A stretch of 12,911 nt of DNA from Hyphochytrium catenoides. Lineage: Eukaryota; Sar; Hyphochytriomycetes; Hyphochytriales; Hyphochytriaceae. Each line of letters opens with the position of its first letter. The first letter of the stretch is position 1. A model generated the notes under the pieces. That model made no database searches. It was not told where the DNA came from and saw only the letters and a program-made list of their open reading frames with translations. This document shows positions 1 through 7,500 of the stretch, piece after piece. The stretch spans positions 1 to 12,911 of the forward strand of contig FLMG01003341.1 in assembly GCA_900088475.1 (NCBI GenBank), read 5' to 3'. A program made the position numbers and the translations under genes.

Positions 1-90
1 GAGAGAGAAAGAGAGAGAAGACGAGAGAGAGAGAGAGAGAGAGGAGAGGAGAGAGAGAGAAAGAGAGAGGAGAGAGGGAGAGAGAGAACG
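1..90. repeat. (GA)n low-complexity block, left edge
   Basis: Almost pure purine on the + strand, with GA dinucleotide runs interrupted by AAG and GGA. It runs off the left edge of the window, so its full length is unknown. I see no gene in it. Confidence 0.9.
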
Positions 91-731
91 AGCATTTGCA
101 CGAGATAGAAAAGAGAACTAAGATACCCTTGTCCCCCTTTTGAGGATCTTTCAGACCTTTCCTTGTGGACCGTTACTAGTCAACAATGGTATTGCACTCT
201 GAGCTAAGATACCCCTGTCCCCCTTAGAAGGCTGGCTTGCGGAGCCAATACTAAATGGCGGGGATTGGAGGCCGAAGGTAAGGCCTAAGAGTTTGGTAGG
301 AATAGCGGTGCTGATTGGCTGATAAGAGCCTCAGCTGGGCCATAAAATGTTCTAAAATATGGGCTGTACGACTAAACTCAGGTCTGTATATATCTATTGG
401 TATCTAGGATCTAGGTGAGTAATGCAACATTCAATAACTGTAGACCCCTTTTATTTCCTAACTGGGGCCACCTAACCGCTTTGTGGAGTTGATACATACT
501 TATTACGGATCTACGAGATGATTGGGCTCCTTGGGTCGTACTACATCACGGGAAGCGCTTAAGGCAAGGGTTATTGTCCCGGCTCCGTATTACCAGTCAT
601 CTAAGCTTCTTGTCCGGAATAGCAAACCAATATATTACGAATTTAGCTTGAATGCTCATGGTGCCCCATCTCAGACATATTGATGTGCCTCCTGCCCGTA
701 GAGAGGAGGTGGCAAGAGGTAGAAGGCAGAG
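91..731. other. Non-repetitive island of unknown content
   Basis: About 640 bases of normal-complexity DNA between a GA block and a CT block. All frames are broken by frequent stops, and I recognise no protein, tRNA or rRNA. Visible elements are a 22-bp imperfect direct repeat (118-139 and 204-225), a tandem ATCTAGG pair at 402-415, and two donor-like motifs on the + strand: AAG|GTAAGG at 278 and TAG|GTGAGT at 415. An eight-codon open stretch starts at the ATG at 255 and runs into the first donor-like site, so a short 5' exon is conceivable but unsupported. It could also be the remains of a mobile element or plain intergenic sequence. Confidence 0.5.
118..225. repeat. Imperfect 22-bp direct repeat pair
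   Basis: The unit begins CTAAGATACCC and ends GTCCCCCTT. Copies lie at 118-139 and 204-225, 86 bp apart start to start, and differ at one base (T versus C at position 12 of the unit). The sequence is not part of the GA/CT simple repeats. The role is unknown; a duplicated protein-binding site or the trace of an old duplication are both possible. Confidence 0.75.
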
Positions 732-759
732 TTGATAGGAATTGTGGCCCCACAAAGTA

Positions 760-766
760 GGGTCTC

Positions 767-799
<33 letters not shown>

Positions 800-1175
800 T
801 TTTCTCTCTCTTTGCTTATCTACTTGGTTTCTCTCTCTCTTTCTTCCTCTTTCTTCCTCGCCGCTTACTTACACTTGGATGCGCTACCTCGATCGCTCTC
901 CTGCGAGTAGAACTCTCTTTCTCCCCAACACCAACTCTTTCTCTTCTCTTCTTTCCCCTCTGTCTGTCTCCGTCGGCTTGTGTCTCTCTCTCCTCTATCC
1001 ACTCAGTTTGTCTCCTCTACTGCTTTCTCTCTCTCTCTCGTTTCCCCTCCTCTGTCTTTCCGGCTGCTTTTCTGTGTCTCTCTCTTTTCCCCTCTGTCTG
1101 TCTTCCCTCCTGCTACTCCTGTTTCTCTTTCTCCCTTTGTCTCTCATACTGCTTGTCTCTCTCTCTCTCTTGCGG
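760..1175. repeat. CT-rich low-complexity block
   Basis: Pyrimidine-dominated + strand with (CT)n runs interrupted by TTTC, TGTC and CCTC. Three overlapping open frames cross it and all encode Ser/Leu/Phe-rich strings, as expected when a CT repeat is read in any frame. I call no protein here. From 1176 to 1244 there is a short mixed-sequence stretch without a recognisable gene. Confidence 0.9.
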
Positions 1176-1244
1176 CCCTTGCACTCCACAAAGAACAATG
1201 GCGAGAGAAGGTTGAGGGGCAGGGCTCAGGGTTCTGATCCAAAA

Positions 1245-1690
1245 CAGGGAGAGAGGGAGAGGATGGGACAGCCTCTGAGTTGGGGACAATGCGTTGGAGA
1301 GCAAGGAGAGGAAGGAACTATGGCTTGCTTCTAGGAACCAACTACCAAGCAAGAGGGAGATAGAAAAGCGAGAGAGATGAGGGGAGAGAGAGACGAGAGG
1401 AGAGAGAGAGACGAGAGGAGAGGAGAGAGACAGACGAGAGAGAGAGACGAGAGGAGAGAGAGGGAGGGAGAGGGAGAGAGAGGGAGGGAGAGGGAGAGAG
1501 AGACGAGAGATGAGAGAGAGGGAGGGACGCGAGAGAGAGAGGGAGAGCGAGAGAGAGAGGGGAAAGGGTAAGAGGAGAGAGGGTGACGGAGAAAGAGAAG
1601 GGGAGAGGAGACGAACAGGAGGAAACGAAAGGGGGAGAGGAAGCGAGAGAGAGGAAGAGAGAGAAGAGAGAGATGAAGAAAGAGAGTGGT
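1245..1690. repeat. GA-rich low-complexity block with a small hairpin
   Basis: Purine-dominated + strand with GAGAGA, GGGA and GACGAGA variants, opposite in polarity to the block at 760-1175. A 7-bp inverted repeat, CTTGCTT (1324-1330) and AAGCAAG (1347-1353) with a 16-nt loop, sits in a short mixed-sequence gap near its left side. Open frames here encode Arg/Glu strings and are not accepted as genes. Confidence 0.88.
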
Positions 1691-1789
1691 TGAAAGCGTA
1701 CTACAAGGGTAGGAGAGCAGTCTCGCCACCAACAAGCCTGCACTCTCCACCAAGCCAGCAACAAACTTTCTTAATCATTCCTCATTTTC

Positions 1790-1957
1790 CGCGTCTCTGC
1801 TCGCGCCTCTTCCGTCGTTGGAGCTCGCTGCTTTCCCTCTTCCCTTCTCTCCCTTTCTCTTTCTCTCTCTTTCTCTCTCTCTCTCTTCTATTCATTTCTC
1901 CGTTAGTACCGAGCTTATCTTCCTATCGTTTTATCTTTATAATATTGAAAAAGAACC
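1790..1957 (+). promoter_or_regulatory. Presumed 5' region of gene A: CT tract and start context
   Basis: A CT-rich tract (about 1845-1892) precedes gene A. TATAAT lies at 1938-1943, only 14 bases before the ATG, so it is more likely leader sequence than a TATA box. The start codon sits in a favourable ACCATGA context. The tract ends in a pyrimidine stretch and CGTTAG at 1901-1906, which could be a 3' splice site of a 5'-UTR intron with a donor-like GTAGGA near 1709. That intron is an inference without further support. Confidence 0.4.
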
Positions 1958-3577
1958 ATGAGGAAATTAGTGCATCCCCTGCCTCCTCTCTTCTTGTCTT
2001 TCTCTCTCCTCTTTCTCTTTTCTCTTCTGCTTCCTCTCCCTCTCATACGCGGGGCTAACTCTATCAGAGCTGACTCGACTGGGTATGAGATGGACGGCAA
2101 GACGCCTCTCTGTTGGGAGAGCTGTGTGACTGTCCCGCTGGCCAAGCAAACAGAGATCGGCTCAGCATTCTCTGAAGTAGAGATCCCCGCCCCTGCAAAC
2201 CCAGAGAAAGACTTTGAGAACTGCCCTTCTTCTCTCAAAAGTGCAGGCTTTGACGACTCTCGCCCTCTCATCCAGGAAGGGCTGGCTCTCTCTCCGTTGA
2301 CGATGCCTGTGCTCTTCTCCTACACTGGCGATGATGTCATCTGCACGAAGGCCGGAGGAGGCTGCCATCAGCTCTCCCACATCAACATCCACGCCTGCGT
2401 GAACTCTGTCTCGCTCTGCCATCCCTTTGTGGCTAATAACAGCAAGCTCTCTACCCATTCTCCTTCTGAAAGCAGAGATCTCCCATCTCTAGGCACTGTC
2501 CGGGTGGACGACCTGAAAATAGTTCTCTCTGAAGGCGTGTACACCGCGATAGGACACTTCCGCTTCAGAAGAAAGACCAATGAGACCACGGTTTGCCAGG
2601 TGGATGCTGCCTCTGCTCTCTCCCTCATTATCAAGCCAAATAAAGACAAGCCGACAGAAGACAAGGCCGCAAAGACAGATGCGCCACCTACCTCTGACGC
2701 GCCGAAGAAGGAAGACGGAGGAACGCCAACATGGGTCTGGGCGGTGGTGGGCATAGGAGGCTTTGTCGCTGTCGCTATCGTGGCTGTTCTGTTCTACTAT
2801 CTGCACCAGAGAGGTAAGGCCTACAATGTGCCTCCAGTGCAGCAGCCTTACTATCACGTTAGCACCGATAATGACCACCACTACCCGGCAGGCGGACGCC
2901 ACAAGGGCCCAGACGTCGACGTATATGGCGCTCCTCCTTTCCCTCCTGAACTAAAGGACTCGCCGCTGGGGAGACAAGAGAGCTATCCTCCTCCTGAGCA
3001 GAGAGAGAGCCGTCCCGGTATGCAAATATCAGGGGAGAGACAGCCGATTGCTCCTCGACTGACTGGCGACTACTATTCAAACCTCGCATTGGCAGAAGAG
3101 GTGCAGGCAACGCCCATTCCCCTTCTGACTGCCACTGCCACTGCTTCTAACCCCATGGCTCAGCAGCAGCAACGCCCTTCCTCGACCTCAGGAGGTGGGG
3201 CCTCTCCGCGGAGAAGAGACAGAGAAACAGGTGGTAGAGAGGTTGTTGGAGGAGGACAACAAGCCGGTGGAGGAGGAGAGACGCTACCAGTCATTGTCAC
3301 TTCGAGAGACTACCGCCCGCCACAGGCCCATGCGGTATCGATAGACGATGAAAGAAAGGGAGAGTTCTCAATCGATAGGCCGGTGCAGCAGCAGGGTGGG
3401 CCGCTACTGGCGCAGCAGCAGCAACAGCAGCCGAGGTACAGCCAGCAACAACAAGGGGGCCAGAGATACAGTCACCAACAACAAGCAGGCGGCCCACGGA
3501 GAGAAGAGGAGGCCTATTATGATGGAGATGGGAGGTTCCACCGCCGCATGGGCTCTGACCTGGAGGTGGAGATGTAA
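1958..3577 (+). CDS. Gene A: putative type I single-pass membrane protein with Q-rich cytoplasmic tail
   Basis: Intact 539-codon frame from an ATG in ACCATGA context to TAA; I recognise no named family. Residues 1-33 form a hydrophobic Leu/Phe-rich signal peptide. Residues 34-226 form an ectodomain with eight cysteines (52, 56, 89, 129, 136, 147, 154, 213), N-glycosylation sequons at N160 and N208, and a beta-strand-like stretch GVYTAIGHFRF (193-203). A charged Lys/Asp/Pro linker (227-255) leads to one transmembrane helix at about 258-282. The rest (283-539) is a cytoplasmic low-complexity tail with Pro/Tyr segments, Gln tracts near 402-405 and 486-509, Gly/Arg stretches and an acidic C-terminus. 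Eight cysteines fit four disulfides. The layout suggests a surface adhesion or sensing protein, but the role is inferred. A donor-like AG|GTAAGG at 2814 just after the helix is the one reason to doubt a single-exon model. The gene converges on gene B. Confidence 0.8.
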   Translation: MRKLVHPLPPLFLSFSLLFLFSLLLPLPLIRGANSIRADSTGYEMDGKTPLCWESCVTVPLAKQTEIGSAFSEVEIPAPANPEKDFENCPSSLKSAGFDDSRPLIQEGLALSPLTMPVLFSYTGDDVICTKAGGGCHQLSHINIHACVNSVSLCHPFVANNSKLSTHSPSESRDLPSLGTVRVDDLKIVLSEGVYTAIGHFRFRRKTNETTVCQVDAASALSLIIKPNKDKPTEDKAAKTDAPPTSDAPKKEDGGTPTWVWAVVGIGGFVAVAIVAVLFYYLHQRGKAYNVPPVQQPYYHVSTDNDHHYPAGGRHKGPDVDVYGAPPFPPELKDSPLGRQESYPPPEQRESRPGMQISGERQPIAPRLTGDYYSNLALAEEVQATPIPLLTATATASNPMAQQQQRPSSTSGGGASPRRRDRETGGREVVGGGQQAGGGGETLPVIVTSRDYRPPQAHAVSIDDERKGEFSIDRPVQQQGGPLLAQQQQQQPRYSQQQQGGQRYSHQQQAGGPRREEEAYYDGDGRFHRRMGSDLEVEM

Positions 3578-3620
3578 GCCTTCCTTCCCTCTGGACGCTG
3601 CTGCTTTATTGAAACCAATA

Positions 3621-3637
3621 GATGGTAGGGGACCATC
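3621..3637. other. Small hairpin after gene A
   Basis: Perfect 6-bp inverted repeat GATGGT / ACCATC with the 5-nt loop AGGGG, 44 bases after the stop codon of gene A. It may be a 3'-UTR structure or chance. Confidence 0.35.
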
Positions 3638-3802
3638 ATAGATCCACCTCAGCATCGTCCCTAAGAGCCAGCAGCCCAGTGATCGCCCTTGATCTGTCGT
3701 AGCAACCTCTCTTCCTTAGCATCTGGATGGCAGAGTCCTCTCTCCTTGTCTCTCCTTTCTTCCTACGCAACAATACCCTTTTCTAAAGCATGAAGCTCCT
3801 CT

Positions 3803-3863
3803 ATCCTTGGCAGAGATAAGGATCGATACTATGACGAAGAGAGAACGGGATCAAGAGCCCGTT
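3803..3863. other. Two adjacent hairpins in the convergent spacer
   Basis: ATCCTT (3803-3808) pairs with AAGGAT (3818-3823) across a 9-nt loop. AACGGG (3844-3849) pairs with CCCGTT (3858-3863) across an 8-nt loop. Both stems are perfect 6-mers only 20 bases apart. They may affect mRNA 3' ends; the function is unproven. Confidence 0.35.
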
Positions 3864-4424
3864 AGTAGTCCGTCGTCCCTCAAGACTAGTGGTAGCCTCT
3901 GGCTGCCTTCTTTCACGATAATATCATAAATGTTTGACTAAGCTAGCGTCCCCGCCTTCATTCTCTTCAGTGCATGGCTAAGTTTTTGCAGAGTCGTTGG
4001 CAGAGCACTCATGCCGAGAGAGAGAGGGTCCCCAGAGCAAGGCACCAGGAGGGTGGAGTTACAGGCGTCTGCGGTGTGGACAACGAGGAGAACAAAGATG
4101 AAGAAAGAGCAGATCCAAGACCTTTCTTTCTCAACGTTGTTGCTAGTAGTAGGCTCCTTATTATTTGTCTCTTCCACATAGAGACACACTATGGATACAG
4201 CAGGTAAAGCGCTAGCCATGGATCACGTGGGTGATGATGTTTCTTTAAAGAAGCTACGGACAAGAAGGAGAAGCGGTAAAGTTCAAGACGAGAGAAGAGC
4301 GAGTGAGGAAGGATAAGAATAAGTTCTCCCGGAGACGTCCCTGGGTAGCAGGTCTTTCATTATGACGTACGTGCACCAGCAGTGTTGAGAGAGAAGACTG
4401 ACCGAGCCTCTGCCGGGCTTCTCT

Positions 4425-4535
4425 CTCTTCGCTCTCTCTCATTCGCTCCCTCTCTCTCTTCTCTTTCTCAATCTCTCTCTCTTCTTGTCTCCTCTCTACC
4501 GTCTTCTCTCTGTGCCCCTCTCTTTCTCTCTGCCA
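4425..4535. repeat. CT-rich tract just beyond gene B
   Basis: CTCTCT runs on the + strand, thus GA-rich on the sense strand of gene B, beginning about 65 bases after its stop codon. It probably lies in the 3' UTR or downstream spacer. Confidence 0.7.
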
Positions 4536-4599
4536 CAGGCACGGAGATGCACAAACAGACAGACTCCTTGTCACCGACAGAACTGGTCTCTCTCTCTCT

Positions 4600-7500
4600 T
4601 CACTGGTGTCTCTTCAGCGTCTTTGCTAGTCTGGCTCCCTTTCTCCACAAGTAGCGAATGAGTCTCTTCTTCTTCTCAGCGTCACAATCCGCAAAAGCAG
4701 GCCGAGGCTTAGGAACCTTCACTCTTTCTGCCTCTATCCTCTTCCTCAGTGCGTGCCTGTACGCCCTTATTATAGGTCCATCATCCTGCTGCTGCAACCC
4801 AGAGAAGAGAACGAGCAGAAGGAAGATGAAACCCATGGAGATGTTTCCCCAGTCATTAGCAGAGAGGTTCAGAGAGGTCAGAATGTAGAATGAAGAGATG
4901 AAGAAGTGCAGGATCATCGCCAGCTCTTCCAATAGATTATCTATGGCGTGCAGGAACGGCCTGTTCCTCAGCTGGGAAATCAGGGCGATAAGCCATAGAA
5001 ACCAGCTCATCATCGAGACAACGACCTTTCTCCCTTGCGTCTCCAAGATAAACGCTAAGACTAACATTTGAACCGTCTTCACGAGCGGCCAGTGCTCGTA
5101 CCCAGGCCTGCAATAGCCTAGAAGCTCATTGTAGCGCCCGGAGTACTGCAAGCGACTGAGCTTCTTTCTGCCGAAGAAGGAGTAGAACAGTCTTCTGCCC
5201 TCAACGGAAGAAGACGACGACGATTGAGAGACAGAGGATGATGCAGTTGCACGGAAGTCTTTCCTGCATTCTCTCCAGGTGAACGTGCAGGAGACCCACT
5301 TGAGGAGGAGAAGAGCAATGACAGCGAAGAGAAACATTCCTACAGCATTTCCGGTTGCAAACTGAGGGGAGGAAGCTCTAGAGCAGCGGATGCTGGCATC
5401 TCTTAGCAAGACAGAGTGGCCAGACACTGTCTCACAGGTGGTAAGCTGCAAAGCGTAGCGGAAGAGAGGGAACAGAAGAACATGCACGAAGAGCTCGAGG
5501 AGACCCTGCCACGTCTTCTGACGCCATCGCCTTAGCTGGAAAGAGGCCCTTGCTGCCGCCTCCTGAGGAGATGAGGAGCAAACTTCTGCTGCTTCGTTGG
5601 CCTTAAGGGCTACGCCACCAGAAGAAGCGGCACCGACTGCCGCAGAGGAGAGAGAGGAAGAGCCTGCTTTCCCTCCCTTCTGCTGGTGGTGAAGCAGGCC
5701 TTTGACCAGCATCCGCTTCACATCCCTAACATCCGTGATTCCCTTCCGCGTCATGAGCCAGAGGAATAAGCCAGAGACGGTCAGGAAGGTCAGTAGCCCG
5801 CCCAGAAGCAGACCAAGCTCAAAGTAAATGTGATCTTGCAAGTGTCCATAGCCATAGAAGCCGCAGTCATACAGCGCATCAGGGCCTGTCCCATTCCCTG
5901 TCGGTCCCGACGTCAGGACAGGCGGTATTTCAAAGTTCCAGATCTCCAGAATGGCAAAGACAGAGCGCTTTGTTGTTGGGGACCTTTGAGAAAGAGCGAA
6001 CTGGGCTTGGAGAGCGTAGAGAAGGATAATCCACGGCGCGCGGGTGTCATTGACCTTAAGGTAGAGTGCGGCAGAGCAGAGAGACACGATGATCACGGTG
6101 AGGGTGATCACTAATGTTTTGATGGCATTCCCAGTGCTTCTGCAGATTTCTGGAAGTTGGCAGCGGGTGCCGATCTTCACATACCCTGAAGCGCATCCCA
6201 TACAGAGAAGAGAAGAGCTGTCGTACTCAGACGCACAGCCACCAACTGTCCCAAAGGCAGAGCTCTCATTTTCTCCCCGGGAGCCCACACAGAAACCCGG
6301 TTGACAGGCATAGATGGAGCTCTCTAGCAGGCCAGAGTACACAGCGGGGTCGGTGACATTGTCGGCTGACACTTGGAGAATCTGGCTCTGGACGTCGGCC
6401 TTGTCAATCCAGATATCTCTATAGACGAACAGCTCCTGCTTGCCCATACATCGTAACCTCCCGTTGAACTCTGCGCAAGAGAGACACATCTTTCCATCAA
6501 AGCCAAAGGATCCTAGCTGACAGTCTACACAGGCACCGGAGCTGGCCCGCTGTTGCCCAGGCTTACACTCGTGAAAGGGGCAGCTCATCTTGTTCATCTT
6601 CGTGGAGAAGAAGTCTCTGCCGCACTGAAAAGCAGGCCCGTCTTTGCAGGTGTCGGGACAGCAGTCTCCCCCGTCATAAAGACAGGCAGGAACATTGTTC
6701 TCAGGGTCACACCATCCATCTCCAGCCCACTCTGGTCGGGCACAGCCAGACTTCTCCATCGTCCCAGCAGCAGCGCCACTTTGAGAAGAAATAGAAGACG
6801 CGTTGCTAGGGCAGACGTCAGCAAAGGAGCACTTGACTGCCGCAGCGTTGCTTTTGATGACAAATCTTGGACCGGAGAGGATATCCCGGTCAAGGATCTT
6901 CTGTCCTGTTAACAGCTGCAGGCGGAGGAGTTGCACAGGGAGATAACCATAGAAGTTCTGTTGCTGGTCCACCGTGAAGTCCAGTTCTCCCCTGAGGATT
7001 GACTCTACCACGTCGTCAGTCACGTCAAAGGAGCCAAGACGCACAGAGGTCAGGCGATTCTCTTGCAGGAGAAACTGCCTGGTGCTCTCATAGACACCGG
7101 AACAGCACACGAAGATCACATCGAGCGCCGGGTCGTTATCAAAGATCTGTTTGAGCTGATTCGCGTTCTGCAGCGCGTCGTCAAAGGCGGCATAGACCTT
7201 TGTGGTCACATTATTATCGAAGCCGATCGCAAAGTTGTCGCATCGCGCCTTCCTCAAGAGGAACGAGAGAGAAGGTTAGAAGAGAGAAAGCCCACGAAAG
7301 CGTAGGATTTCTAGAGGAAGTCTAGTGGATGTTGGAAGAAGAGGAAGAAGCGAGGATGACAGGATCAAAAAAAGAAAGGTGGTTGTGGTTTGGAAAGCCA
7401 AGGAGGCGTGGACTGAGAGAAGACAACAAAGTTAAAAGAAACCGAGAGAGAAAGAGATGGAGAGAAACGAAGAGGGGGAAAGGGAGAGAGAAAGAGAGAG

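Larger units (their letters stand above)
3578..4599. other. Spacer between convergent genes A and B
   Basis: Holds the presumed 3' UTRs and ends of both genes. It is mostly mixed sequence, with a CT tract at about 4425-4535. No long conserved-looking frame is present. A 93-codon minus-strand frame (4219-3938) with a hydrophobic stretch (SWICSFFIFVLLVVH) and an overlapping 77-codon plus-strand frame (3974-4207) are open, but have no supporting context and are not called as genes. The only AATAAA match on the minus strand (about 3604-3609) is nearly 1 kb from the stop of gene B, so no polyadenylation signal is assigned. Confidence 0.6.

Noticed and set aside
732-1352. Several long overlapping frames on both strands
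   Set aside because: They read Ser/Leu or Arg/Glu repeats in more than one frame at once, which is what CT/GA repeats produce without selection.
1331-1764. Two 140-codon minus-strand frames
   Set aside because: Entirely Ser/Leu/Pro strings from the GA block; no domain, no distinct composition from the other frames.
1938-1943. TATAAT before gene A as a promoter element
   Set aside because: It lies 14 bases before the start codon, too close for a eukaryotic TATA box unless the start is wrong.
2814-2819. AG|GTAAGG inside gene A as a donor
   Set aside because: The frame downstream stays open with coherent tail composition, and no CT-rich tract with an acceptor follows. Kept only as a doubt in the gene A entry.
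7255-7257. Independent start of the second half of gene B
   Set aside because: The triplet is TTG inside the intron's acceptor region, and the protein needs exon 1 to complete the second PBP domain; there is no signal peptide at this point.
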